Source of the DNA: Akkermansiaceae bacterium UBA5020
GTDB lineage: Bacteria; Verrucomicrobiota; Verrucomicrobiia; Verrucomicrobiales; DEV007
Assembly: GCA_002396885.1 (NCBI GenBank)
Contig: DGXY01000007.1
Span: 47,570 to 111,569 of the forward strand
Length of the DNA: 64,000 nt
Direction: 5' to 3'
Below, piece by piece: positions 45,301 through 54,418 of this stretch; the first letter of the stretch is position 1, and each line of letters opens with the position of its first letter. A model generated the notes under the pieces. The model was not told the origin of the DNA. It did no database searches and was given only the letters and a program-made list of their open reading frames with translations. The translations under genes were made by a program, and so were the position numbers.

Positions 45301-45627
45301 CGCGATGGCCACACTGTGATGGAAGCCGTCATCAAGGGCGGACGCGAACGCTTCACCCCCATTTTCCTCACCTCGGTGACCAGTTTCATCGGCCTGCTCC
45401 CGATCATCACCGAGACGAGCATCCAGGCGAAATTCCTCATCCCCATGGCCGTGAGCCTCGCCTTCGGTGGCCTCGTCAATTTGTTCAACACCCTCATCCT
45501 CGTCCCCTGCGTCTACGCTCTCTTCGACGATATGCGCCGCACCGCCTACACGCCCGAGGCGGTGAAACGTCAGGATGAAGAATTCACCGAGGAAGAAAAC
45601 GAGCACGCCATCGAAGTCGGCTCGTGA
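42355..45627 (+). CDS. RND-family efflux permease (AcrB-like)
   Basis: A 1090-residue RND pump. The N-terminus ([20 protein letters not shown], then [29 protein letters not shown]) and two six-helix halves with large periplasmic loops fit the family. In the membrane, [19 protein letters not shown] holds the proton-relay aspartates; the second half has [18 protein letters not shown], where Asn/Glu replace the usual D of the second repeat. [19 protein letters not shown] starts the second loop. Substrates may be drugs, lipids or metals. No outer-membrane factor gene is adjacent. Confidence 0.93.
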   Translation: [1090 protein letters not shown]

Positions 45628-45687
45628 GGCGTCCCCCATCGCGCCCTTGATGCGGCGGGGATTTGGCCGCAACATTGGCTTTCCCCC

Positions 45688-48318
45688 ATGAATCGCTTCC
45701 CGTTTTTGACCGCCCTCGCTCTCGTCGCCTCCGGACTCGCGACGGCCCAGGAGAAGGCCCACCTCGAACTCGAGTCGCCCTTCGCCTCCTACGTCGAGAA
45801 GGATTTCCCTTTCTTTACCCAGACCGTCGACGCGCGGGCTTTCGGCGAGGCGCCGGAGAGGGAAAACCTCACGCCCCGTGGCATCATCGTGTCGGCGGGG
45901 AACGGGATTTACGGCTGCTTCGATCCCGACCTCCTCCGCTGGGCGCTCTTCTGGAAAGAAAACGGCGATGGCGAATACCTCACCATGAGCGGCATGGGCA
46001 CGGGCAGCTATCGGCTCCCAAATCGGAAGGCGGCACCGGGACAACAGGAACTCCCCTCGCCGCTCGGTAGGCCCCTGCTCGCGATGCCCTTGCGACCGGG
46101 AGTTTCCTTTGGAGAGAAACCCGTCCTCACCGATCCCCGCGACCGCGGCGCGGCCGAGGAGGGCGAGCTTGGTCTCGGGCCCATTCCCGTCGCGATGGGC
46201 CGATTCGAAGGTTTGCGGTTCGTCGATGAAAGCGTCCAGATCGAATACCGCGTCGGCGGCACGCGGGTGAAGGAACGGCTCTCAAGCCAAGGGGGCGACC
46301 TTCTTCGCGACGTGGAAGTTGCCTCGCACGAAACAGCGATCCAAATCCGGACCGGTGCCGGTGACGGCGAATGGCTGTCCTTGGCATCGACTAACAAAAC
46401 CACCTATCACCGCATCGCTCTCTCCGAAGACGGCAGGATCGCCGTTGAAGAAGGCCAACCCCTCGCGAAGGCCGGATCCAGAACACGCTGGCCCGAGCCC
46501 GTCAAAACGGCTCCCGCCATCCTCCCCACCAAAGATGCCGCCTGGGTCTTCGACGACCTGCCCCTGCCGATCCCGAATCCCTGGAAACGCAACGTCCGAG
46601 TCGCCGATCTCGAATTCTTCCCCGACGGCCGCGCCGCCCTCGTCACCTTCGACGGCGACGTGTGGATCGCGAAGTTACTCGATGGCAACGACGGAGCCGA
46701 GTGGAGCCGTTATGCCTCGGGTCTGCACGAACCGCAGAATCTCGCCCTCCGCGATGGCGGGATCCTCGTTTTCGACCGCAACGGCATCGTCGCGCTGCAC
46801 GACACCGATGGCAACGGCGAGGCCGACTGGCATGAGAACGTCTCCAACATCTTCGCCCAATCCGCCGAGACGCGGCAGTTTGCGAACGACTTCATCGCCC
46901 TGCCCGACGGTGGATTCTTCGTCGCCCATGGCGGCCAGATCGGCTCGACCATCGGCAAACTGAACGGCACCGTCATCCACGTCGCGCCCGATGGGAATTC
47001 CTACGAGGTCGTCGCCACTGGATTCCGCCAACCCTATCTCGGCTACGATGCGAAGACAGGCGTCCTCACCGCGAGCGACCAGCAGGGCAATTGGAAGCCG
47101 GCCACGCCGATCTACCGTGTCGAGCCGGGCCGCTACTTCGGATTCCAGCCGGAGAAGTTCAAGGAAAAGGTCACCCACCCTGCCACGATCTCGCCCGCCG
47201 AAGTCTGGATCCCGCATTTCATCAACCAGTCCGGCGCCGGACAGGTCTGGATCCGCGATACCGGAACGAAGGGAGCAAAGATGGGGGAACTGAACGAGTC
47301 CCTCGTCCACATCGGCTACAACCGGCCCGAGATTTTCAAGATCTACCTCGATGCGAAAGGCGAACAAGGTGCGGTGATGCCCCTTCTCTCCGGCTTTTCC
47401 GCCGGACTCCTCAACGGACGGATGAATCCGATCGACGGACGCCTCTACGTCACCGGCTTCCAGATTTTCGGCAGCTCCGGCAGCCGCATCAGCGGCCTCT
47501 TCCGGGTGCGTCCCGGTGGCGCGAAAGCGTGGCTGCCGCGCGAGATCCGCGCCGAATCGCGCGGCCTTCTGTTGACTTTCGATGCTCCTCTGAGCCCCGA
47601 ACTGGCCGCTGAGCTGGGCCGTTATTCCGCCGATCGATGGAACTACAAACAGACCCACGAATACGGCTCGGGCAACTATCGTCTCGATGGCGAGCCCGGT
47701 CAGGAAGCCCTTCCCGTCTTGAGTGCGAAGCTGTCCAAGGATGCTAAGTCGCTCTTCCTCGGTCTCGCCGAGATGAAGCCAGTCCACACCCTGCGGTTCA
47801 CCTATCGCCTGCCCTCGCCCGAGGTGACCCAGGTCGAGAATGTCTACCTCACGATCCACAGCTTGCCGACCCTCGATCTCTCGACCTTGGGCTTCGCCGA
47901 CAACAAGGTCGATCTCACGCCCCGGCACGACCTCACCGGCGGAGCCAAGGTCGAGCCCACCGCAGCGCTCGGGAAGGAAGTCGCGATGCGCTACGGTTGC
48001 ATCGCCTGCCACGCCACCGGCGATCCGAGCATCCCTGCGCCGCCGACACCCGCAGCGAATGGAGATGGATCGAAGGTCGCGGTCGGACCACCCTGGATCG
48101 GAGCCTGGGGATCGAGCCGCGTTTTCAGCGACGGATCCGTGATCAAGAAAATCGACGAGGCCTACCTGCGCGAATCCATCCTCGATCCGGCCCGTCGCGT
48201 GCAAAAAGGTTACGAAATGGAGCGCACCGGCGTCGGCATGCCCTCCTATCTCGGCGTGCTGAAAGACCACGAGATCGATTCCGTCGTCCTTTTCATCAAG
48301 GGGCTGAAGAAAAAGTAG
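45688..48318 (+). CDS. DUF6797-type secreted protein with C-terminal cytochrome c domain
   Basis: An 876-residue exported protein (signal peptide FLTALALVASGLATA). The N-terminal region (about 25-170; PFASYVEKDFPFFTQTVDAR, ENLTPRGIIV) fits DUF6797, followed by a beta-propeller-like part (residues about 290-620, with repeated VWIAKLLDGNDG, FDRNGIVALHDTDGNGEADW and YRVEPGRYFGFQPEKF) and a cytochrome c domain with the heme-binding CIACH at residues 771-775. Such proteins are typical of PVC bacteria. It probably oxidises a carbon compound outside the cytoplasm, but the substrate is unknown. It ends inside the REPIN-like element. Confidence 0.85.
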   Translation: MNRFPFLTALALVASGLATAQEKAHLELESPFASYVEKDFPFFTQTVDARAFGEAPERENLTPRGIIVSAGNGIYGCFDPDLLRWALFWKENGDGEYLTMSGMGTGSYRLPNRKAAPGQQELPSPLGRPLLAMPLRPGVSFGEKPVLTDPRDRGAAEEGELGLGPIPVAMGRFEGLRFVDESVQIEYRVGGTRVKERLSSQGGDLLRDVEVASHETAIQIRTGAGDGEWLSLASTNKTTYHRIALSEDGRIAVEEGQPLAKAGSRTRWPEPVKTAPAILPTKDAAWVFDDLPLPIPNPWKRNVRVADLEFFPDGRAALVTFDGDVWIAKLLDGNDGAEWSRYASGLHEPQNLALRDGGILVFDRNGIVALHDTDGNGEADWHENVSNIFAQSAETRQFANDFIALPDGGFFVAHGGQIGSTIGKLNGTVIHVAPDGNSYEVVATGFRQPYLGYDAKTGVLTASDQQGNWKPATPIYRVEPGRYFGFQPEKFKEKVTHPATISPAEVWIPHFINQSGAGQVWIRDTGTKGAKMGELNESLVHIGYNRPEIFKIYLDAKGEQGAVMPLLSGFSAGLLNGRMNPIDGRLYVTGFQIFGSSGSRISGLFRVRPGGAKAWLPREIRAESRGLLLTFDAPLSPELAAELGRYSADRWNYKQTHEYGSGNYRLDGEPGQEALPVLSAKLSKDAKSLFLGLAEMKPVHTLRFTYRLPSPEVTQVENVYLTIHSLPTLDLSTLGFADNKVDLTPRHDLTGGAKVEPTAALGKEVAMRYGCIACHATGDPSIPAPPTPAANGDGSKVAVGPPWIGAWGSSRVFSDGSVIKKIDEAYLRESILDPARRVQKGYEMERTGVGMPSYLGVLKDHEIDSVVLFIKGLKKK

Positions 48319-48373
48319 AAGCGGCGTCCCGCCGTTTTTTCAATTAATCCAAGCGGCGAGACGCCGCTTCTAC
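48315..48373. repeat. REPIN-like inverted pair of GTAG-headed palindromes
   Basis: Two palindromes in opposite orientation flank an AT-rich spacer, 59 bases in all. On the plus strand, GTAG is followed by AAGCGGCG-TCC-CGCCGTTTT; on the minus strand, GTAG is followed by AAGCGGCG-TCT-CGCCGCTT. The outer arms also pair with each other over about 22 bases with one mismatch. GTAG heads are a hallmark of REP elements mobilised by RAYT transposases. The left GTAG overlaps the stop TAG of the DUF6797 gene; the right end abuts the stop of the convergent DUF1501 gene. It could also act as a two-way terminator. Confidence 0.75.
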
Positions 48374-48374
48374 C

Positions 48375-49853
48375 TTACGCGATCCAGTCGTGCACCACGT
48401 TCCCGGCCACGTCGGTGAGCCGGAAATCGCGGCCCTGGAACCGGTAGGTCAGCTTCAGGTGATCCAGACCGAACTGGTGCAGGATCGTGGCCTGGAGGTC
48501 GTTGATGGAAACGGGATTTTCCGTGGCGAACCAGCCGATCTCGTCGGTTGCTCCGTAGCTGTGACCGCCTTTGAAGCCACCGCCCGCCATCAACATGGTG
48601 AAGGCCTGGGGATGGTGGTCACGTCCGGTGTTAGAGAGCCGTCCAGGACGGTTTTCCCCCAACGGGGTGCGGCCGAATTCCGAACCCCAGACGACAAGGG
48701 TGGAGTCGAGCAATCCCCGCTGTTTCAAATCCTTGATGAGCGCGGCGATCGGTTGATCGACCGCCCCGGCATTGTAGGCGAGGTTCTTGTCGAGCTCGGA
48801 ATGCTGGTCCCAGCTCGCGTGGATGATGTTGATGAAACGCACCCCGCGCTCGACCATGCGGCGGGCGAGAAGACAGTTCCGTGCGAGCGTGTCGTAGGTG
48901 CGCAGCCCCGGAAGGGTGCCGCGGAAGTCATTGCCCGGAGGCTCGGGACGATCGACTCCATACATCGCGAGCGTCTCCTTCGACTCGCCTGACAGATCCA
49001 CCAATTCCGGCGCGGCGGTTTGCATGCGGTTGGCGAGTTCGTAGTTTGCGATGCGGCTCGCGATCTCGGGATCGTGCACTTCCTGGTAGCGGCCCTCGTT
49101 CAGATCGCGCAGGGCATCGAGCCCCGCGCGTTGCATTTCGGGAGCGAGACCCGCGGGATTCTGCAGATTCAGGACCGGCTCGCCCTGGTTGCGGAACTGC
49201 ACCCCGGCATACTTTGAGGAGAGAAAGCCCGAGGTCCAGAGCGTCGATCCACCCGACCCGCCGCGGCCGGCATTGAGGACGACGTAACCGGGCAAATTTC
49301 GCGAAGCGGAACCGAGTCCGTAGTTGATCCAAGATCCCATCGAAGGCATCCCGAAGCGGGCCACGCCGCATTGCATGAGGAGTTGACCGGGGTGGTGATT
49401 GAACTGCTCGCTGTGGAGCGAACGGATCATGAGGAGATCGTCAGCGCAGGTCGAGAGGTGCGGGAGGAGATCGGAAAAATCCATCCCGCATTGCCCGTGT
49501 TTCGCCCACTTCCGCGGCGAGCCCATCAGCGTCGCGGTGTCGGGCTGGATGAAAGCGAACCGGGCCTTGTCGAGGATGGACTTTGGCAGGCTCTGTCCGT
49601 GGAGCTCGTTGAGCTTCGGCTTCGGCGTGAAGAGATCGAGCTGCGAGGGCGCACCCTCCATGAAGATGAAAATGCACGCCTTTGCCGGTCCCTCGCGATG
49701 CGAACGCGCCTCCGCAAAAGCCGCGGGATCGGCGGCATTTGCGGCGTTGAGGAGCCCGTCTTCGCTCAGCATCGAGCCGAGGGCGATGCCACCGAGGCCG
49801 GAGGCCGAGGTGGCGAGGAACTCGCGGCGGGAGCGATGGAGGGGGGAGGTCAT
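48375..49853 (-). CDS. DUF1501 (sulfatase-like fold) protein, TAT-exported
   Basis: A 492-residue DUF1501 protein. It starts with a twin-arginine signal (SRREFLATSASGLGGIALG), then the conserved entry ACIFIFMEGAPSQLDLFTPK, the HPGQLLMQCG segment, SMGSWINYGLGS, the His- and Asp-rich motif ASWDQHSELDKNLAYNAGAVDQPIAALIKDL (in parts), and the C-terminal VVWGSEFGRTPLGENRPG. Members belong to the alkaline-phosphatase/sulfatase superfamily, with unknown substrates. They are almost always next to a PSD1/DUF1549/DUF1553 gene, as here: the partner at 49874 lies 20 bases upstream on the same strand. Confidence 0.92.
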   Translation of the reverse strand: MTSPLHRSRREFLATSASGLGGIALGSMLSEDGLLNAANAADPAAFAEARSHREGPAKACIFIFMEGAPSQLDLFTPKPKLNELHGQSLPKSILDKARFAFIQPDTATLMGSPRKWAKHGQCGMDFSDLLPHLSTCADDLLMIRSLHSEQFNHHPGQLLMQCGVARFGMPSMGSWINYGLGSASRNLPGYVVLNAGRGGSGGSTLWTSGFLSSKYAGVQFRNQGEPVLNLQNPAGLAPEMQRAGLDALRDLNEGRYQEVHDPEIASRIANYELANRMQTAAPELVDLSGESKETLAMYGVDRPEPPGNDFRGTLPGLRTYDTLARNCLLARRMVERGVRFINIIHASWDQHSELDKNLAYNAGAVDQPIAALIKDLKQRGLLDSTLVVWGSEFGRTPLGENRPGRLSNTGRDHHPQAFTMLMAGGGFKGGHSYGATDEIGWFATENPVSINDLQATILHQFGLDHLKLTYRFQGRDFRLTDVAGNVVHDWIA

Positions 49854-49873
49854 GGGTCACGGGTCACGGGATG

Positions 49874-52800
49874 CTACCCACGGGTCAAAAACTCATCGAG
49901 GTTCAAGAGCACCCGCACGGTCGCGGTCCAAGCGGCGGCTTCTTGGACGTTGACGCCCTCGGGCAGGTTCCTTCCTGCGAACGCCTTGGCTTCTTCATCA
50001 CGTCCTCGATACCAGGCCCGCGAATCCTCGAGGAGACTCGCGAGACGGTCGCTCTCGAAATCCTTCGGCTCGCGCGAGAGGCAGAGGCGGAAGGCGTGCG
50101 TCAGCTTCGCCGCGTCATCGCCTTTTGGCTGTTCGGTCAGGACGCGCCGGGCGAGTCCCTGCGCCGCCTCGACGAAGGGTTCGCTGTTGAGGGTGATGAG
50201 CGCGGCGAGAGGCGTGTTCGACCGCGCGCGACGCACTGTTGTCACGTTGGAATCGGGACAATCAAACGAGATGAGCGAGGGATGCGGCGCGGTGCGCTTG
50301 AAGTAGGTGTAGAGCGCGCGCCGATAGCGGTCCTCGCCCTCGCTCGTCTTCCACTTGAAAGCGGAATTGTAATTCACATCGGCGACGCCGGCGGGGATGG
50401 GCGGGAAGACGCTCGGTCCACCCACTTTCGGGGAGAGGAGCCCGGCGGCGGAGAGGGAGAGATCGCGCACGATCTCAGCCTCGACGCGAAAGCGATTCTG
50501 CCGGGCAAGAAGCTGGTTCTTCGGATCGAGATCGAGCAACTCGGGACGGTGATCGGAGCTCCGCCGATAGGTCTTGGTCAAGACGATCTCGCGGATGAGC
50601 GCCTTGCGCGACCAGCCTTTTGCAACAAGTTCGGCGGCGAGCCAATCGAGCAACTCGGGATGCGTGGGCCGGTCGCCCCGCACCCCGAAGTCCTCAGGGG
50701 TGGGCACGAGCCCCTCGCCGAAGAGTTGCGTCCAAAGTTCGTTCGCGACGACGCGCGGAGGCAAGGGATTCTCGCCACCCACGAGCCAACGGGCGAGATC
50801 GAGGCGATCGCCGGTCGTTCCGCGGTGTTTCACGGGAGGCAGCACCGAAAGAGTGGCAGGCTCGACCGCGTCCTTGGGTTCCTTGAATTCTCCACGATGA
50901 AGGACATGGGTCGCGCGACGTTCCTCGCGACGCTCGCCGACGACCCGCACGTCCATCTCGGGGGCCGCGGGGCGTTTCAGGGAATGGCGCAACCATTCCG
51001 CGAGGACGGGCCGGGTCGCGGCATCGATCCGCTCGAGATGACGGCGGAAGAGCGCCCGCCCCTCTTCGCCCCGCTCGGATTCTGGTTTTGTCAGGATTTC
51101 GCGAACTTCCTGCGGCACCGCGAGCGGTGTCGGCTCCGTGAGAGCGGCGAGGCGGAAGTGTCCGAGAGTGTGCTGCTCGCCGTAATGCTGGATCAACTGC
51201 AGGGTGAAATCGGTCTCCTTCGAGAGCGCGACCGGCTCGGCAAATCCGAAGTCGGCGTGACTGGGTTTACCGGTGGCGCCACCGACCGCCCAACCGGTGC
51301 CCTCTTTGCCGGGACGGTTGTTGAGGTCGAGCGCGCCTCGCACCGGCCAACCCTCTTGCGAATGATCCGCTACGGCATCGCCCAAGGGGATCGCCCCGAG
51401 CTCATTCCTCAGGGAGAACTCGAGTTGATTGAGGACGAAGTTTCCATGCTTCGTCCGACCCGGCCCTTGGCCTCCGAGACTGGGATCGGGCAGGACTTCG
51501 AGACGGAGCCCGGTGTAGGTGCCGGCGGGGAGCTTCCCGGAAACGGTGTAGGTCGCCGTGGGTGGATTCTCTCCCCCGACGAGGATCGAGCCATCCGGCT
51601 CGATCGAAAACTTCACCCCCTTCGGGGCGGCGAATCCCGTGATGGCAGGATGAAACAAACCCGATCCCTCGGTGGGCTTCTTGACCGCAGCGCGTTCGAG
51701 AAGCATTTTTTCCCACGCCCCGAGGCGACCCGCGAGCTCGTCCCTTGCCGTATTCAGCCGGGTCTCGATCGCCTTGCCAGCCTCGGCGTGGGCGGCGAGA
51801 GCGCCCTCATACTTCGCCCAGGCTTCGGTCGATTCAGGCACCTTGGCATTCACCTCGTCGCCGTTGTTGAAGTAGGCGAAGAGTTCGTAGTACTCGCGGT
51901 GGGTGATCTCGTCGTATTTGTGGGTGTGGCAGCGTGCGCAGGTGAGGGTGAGTCCCATCCAGACTGAACCCATCGTCTCGACGCGGTCCATCACCGCAGC
52001 GACCCGCCACTGTTCTTTATCGGTGCCGCCTTCGGTGTTGGTCAGGGTCTGCCGGTGAAAGGCGGTCGCAAGAATCTGATCGGGAGTCGGTTTATCGAGG
52101 AGGTCGCCGGCGAACTGCTCGATGGTGAACTGGTCGAAAGGCATGTCGGCATTGATCGCGTCGATGACCCAGTCGCGGTACCGCCAGGCGTCGGGACGGT
52201 GATTGTCCTTCTCGTAGCCATCGCTGTCGGCGAAGCGGGCACGGTCGAGCCAATGGCGTCCCCAGCGTTCGCCAAAGGCGGGGCTCGCGAGGAGATCATC
52301 GGCGACTTTCGCCAGTCCCTTCTCCCGGTCCGCCTCGATCGCGGTGCGGTAGGTCGCAACCTGCTCCGGCGTGGGCGGCAGGCCGGCGAGATCGTAGAAA
52401 AGGCGTCGGATCAAGGTGACGGCATCAGCCTCCGGCGAAGGTGAGATTCCCTCGGCCTCGAGACGAGAGAGGACAAAGGCATCGACGGGATGACTGCTCC
52501 GTTCCGTCTCTTTGACACGCGGCGGCTCGGGCCGGCGGAGTCCGGTGAAGGCCCAATGTTTCGGCCAGACCGCACCTTCCCCGATCCACCTTTCGAGCGT
52601 GGCGATCTCGGCACTCGTGAGAGGCTCGGCTTTACCGGGTGGCGGCATCTGATGATCGGGATCGCTCGACCGGACCCGGGCGATCAACTCGGAATGCTCG
52701 GGCTCTCCCGGCACGACGCCACGCTGCCCCGACTCGAGCACCTTCGTGGCCGGCTCGATACCGGTGAGCCGCAGCCCGCCTTTGGCTTCGTCAGGTCCGT

Positions 52801-52942
52801 GACAAAGGGTGCACTTTTCCGCGAGGATGGGACGGACCTCCTTCTCGAAATCCACCGGCGCGGCCTCGAGCGAATACACGGAGAACACGGCCGCACTAAC
52901 GACCGCGAATACGGGGATTCGACTGGCAGGAGCTTGACCCAT
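49874..52942 (-). CDS. PSD1 planctomycete cytochrome C, DUF1549 and DUF1553 protein
   Basis: A 1022-residue exported protein (signal peptide IPVFAVVSAAVFSVYSLEA). An N-terminal planctomycete cytochrome domain has the heme motif CTLCHG (C44, C47, H48); DUF1549 follows (LIRRLFYDLAGLPPTPEQV), with a second heme motif CARCH (335-339); then a Con A-like jelly-roll (about 450-620), and DUF1553 (PRVVANELWTQLFGEGLVPTPEDFG). The start MGQAPASR is chosen to put the signal first; the frame is open 81 codons further up. It precedes and likely co-transcribes with the DUF1501 gene. The pair is thought to act in degradation of complex substrates; this is an inference from genome context in PVC bacteria. Confidence 0.9.
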   Translation of the reverse strand: MGQAPASRIPVFAVVSAAVFSVYSLEAAPVDFEKEVRPILAEKCTLCHGPDEAKGGLRLTGIEPATKVLESGQRGVVPGEPEHSELIARVRSSDPDHQMPPPGKAEPLTSAEIATLERWIGEGAVWPKHWAFTGLRRPEPPRVKETERSSHPVDAFVLSRLEAEGISPSPEADAVTLIRRLFYDLAGLPPTPEQVATYRTAIEADREKGLAKVADDLLASPAFGERWGRHWLDRARFADSDGYEKDNHRPDAWRYRDWVIDAINADMPFDQFTIEQFAGDLLDKPTPDQILATAFHRQTLTNTEGGTDKEQWRVAAVMDRVETMGSVWMGLTLTCARCHTHKYDEITHREYYELFAYFNNGDEVNAKVPESTEAWAKYEGALAAHAEAGKAIETRLNTARDELAGRLGAWEKMLLERAAVKKPTEGSGLFHPAITGFAAPKGVKFSIEPDGSILVGGENPPTATYTVSGKLPAGTYTGLRLEVLPDPSLGGQGPGRTKHGNFVLNQLEFSLRNELGAIPLGDAVADHSQEGWPVRGALDLNNRPGKEGTGWAVGGATGKPSHADFGFAEPVALSKETDFTLQLIQHYGEQHTLGHFRLAALTEPTPLAVPQEVREILTKPESERGEEGRALFRRHLERIDAATRPVLAEWLRHSLKRPAAPEMDVRVVGERREERRATHVLHRGEFKEPKDAVEPATLSVLPPVKHRGTTGDRLDLARWLVGGENPLPPRVVANELWTQLFGEGLVPTPEDFGVRGDRPTHPELLDWLAAELVAKGWSRKALIREIVLTKTYRRSSDHRPELLDLDPKNQLLARQNRFRVEAEIVRDLSLSAAGLLSPKVGGPSVFPPIPAGVADVNYNSAFKWKTSEGEDRYRRALYTYFKRTAPHPSLISFDCPDSNVTTVRRARSNTPLAALITLNSEPFVEAAQGLARRVLTEQPKGDDAAKLTHAFRLCLSREPKDFESDRLASLLEDSRAWYRGRDEEAKAFAGRNLPEGVNVQEAAAWTATVRVLLNLDEFLTRG

Positions 52943-53084
52943 CGCGGCGGACAGTCTCCGGGATTTCCAAGATGGCGTCAAGCGGCGCAGTGGCGCGTGT
53001 TTGGAAAACCCGATCGCGTGATTGCCAAGCGCCCCCTCGAACTGAGAGGATGGAGGGACCGTTTCAGCCCTCCCCTTTCTCTCC

Positions 53085-54353
53085 ATGAAAAAGCCCACCG
53101 CCCTCCTGCTCCTCTTTCTCGTTTCGATGGCCGGGCTTTCCGCGAACGATTGGCCCTCGTGGCGCGGTCCGAATGGCGACGGCAAACTTCCCGACGCACC
53201 CGCCTACCCCACGAAGTGGTCCGCGACAGAAAAGATCGCCTGGCGAGTCGATCTCCCCGACCGAGGCAATTCCTCGCCGGTGGTCTCGGGCGATCGCGTC
53301 TTTCTCACCCAAGCGGAGGAGGAGGGGAAACAGCGTTCCTTGATCTGCTTCGACGCAAAGGATGGCAAGCAGCTTTGGAAGGAAACAATCGCTTACGGCA
53401 AAGCTGAGCAAACCCACAAGACGAATCCGCATTGTCCCGCCTCGCCCGTGACGGACGGAAAGATCGTCATCGCCTGGCACGGCAACGCGGGACTGCATGC
53501 CTACGACTTTGGGGGCAAAAAACTCTGGAGCACCGATCTCGGTTCCGACTACGTGCACCTCTGGGGACCGCACGCGGCGAGCCCGGTGCTGATGGGCGAC
53601 GCCATCCTGATCCACGCGGGACCCGGCCCCGTCGCGCGACTCTTCGCCGTCCAAAAAGACAGCGGCAAAACGATCTGGGGAGCGGACCTCGACGCTTTCG
53701 AAAGCACCGACGCGAAACAATTCAAAGGCTCGTGGGCGACGCCGCTGGTGATCGACAACGGCGGGCGCGCGGAGATGCTGCTCGGCCTGCCTGACTTCCT
53801 CACCAGCTTCGATCCGAAGACAGGAAAGGAGCTCTGGCGCGTCGCAGGACTCAGTGATCTCTGTTACACGAGCGTGATGACCGGCAACGGTCGTGCCCTT
53901 TATCTCTGCGGCTACGGAGGTCCCGGCATCGGCGTGAAGCTGCCCTCCGCGAGCGAGACGGGCGATCTGACCTCGTCGCACCGGCTCTGGGCCGATCCGC
54001 CGAAGGGACAGAATCAGAATCCGCAGCGCATCGGTTCGGGCCAGATCCTCGGAGATCATCTTTACGTCCTCAACGAACCCGGCGTGATGCAGTGCAGCGA
54101 AGTCGCGACCGGGAAGATTCTCTGGCGCGAGCGGCTCGGGGCGAACAGTTGGAGCTCGATGAACCTGATCGGAAATACCCTCTACGTGAACGATACCCGG
54201 GGCACGACCTATCTCATCGAGCCCGACCCGACGGCATTGAAACTGCTCGGAAAGAACGACATCGATCCCAACCAACACACGAACGCCTCCCTCGCCTTTG
54301 CCAATGGGCGGATCTATTTGCGGACCGATGCGCATCTGTATGCGATCGAGTGA
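53085..54353 (+). CDS. PQQ-like beta-propeller repeat protein, secreted
   Basis: A 422-residue protein with a signal peptide (LLLLFLVSMAGLSA) and the typical start NDWPSWRGPNGDG. About seven WD-like blades follow, each ending in a [FY]-D-x-K-x-G-K-x-[LI]-W pattern, for example ICFDAKDGKQLWKETI, SFDPKTGKELWRVAG and SEVATGKILWRERL. Cofactor use cannot be proven because canonical quinoprotein residues are not evident; many PVC relatives are called PQQ-binding-like. It is divergent from the PSD1 gene at 52942, with a 142-base gap. Confidence 0.88.
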   Translation: MKKPTALLLLFLVSMAGLSANDWPSWRGPNGDGKLPDAPAYPTKWSATEKIAWRVDLPDRGNSSPVVSGDRVFLTQAEEEGKQRSLICFDAKDGKQLWKETIAYGKAEQTHKTNPHCPASPVTDGKIVIAWHGNAGLHAYDFGGKKLWSTDLGSDYVHLWGPHAASPVLMGDAILIHAGPGPVARLFAVQKDSGKTIWGADLDAFESTDAKQFKGSWATPLVIDNGGRAEMLLGLPDFLTSFDPKTGKELWRVAGLSDLCYTSVMTGNGRALYLCGYGGPGIGVKLPSASETGDLTSSHRLWADPPKGQNQNPQRIGSGQILGDHLYVLNEPGVMQCSEVATGKILWRERLGANSWSSMNLIGNTLYVNDTRGTTYLIEPDPTALKLLGKNDIDPNQHTNASLAFANGRIYLRTDAHLYAIE

Positions 54354-54418
54354 GGGGGAGAATCACTCCCTAGAATGCCGAGAAGTTTTCCCGGGTTCCT
54401 CGTGCCCTCTGAAGTGCC

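Noticed and set aside
54354..54418. Intrinsic terminator between the PQQ-like and BON-like genes
   Set aside because: The only stem (GGGAG/CTCCC) is 5 bp and has no U-run on either side.
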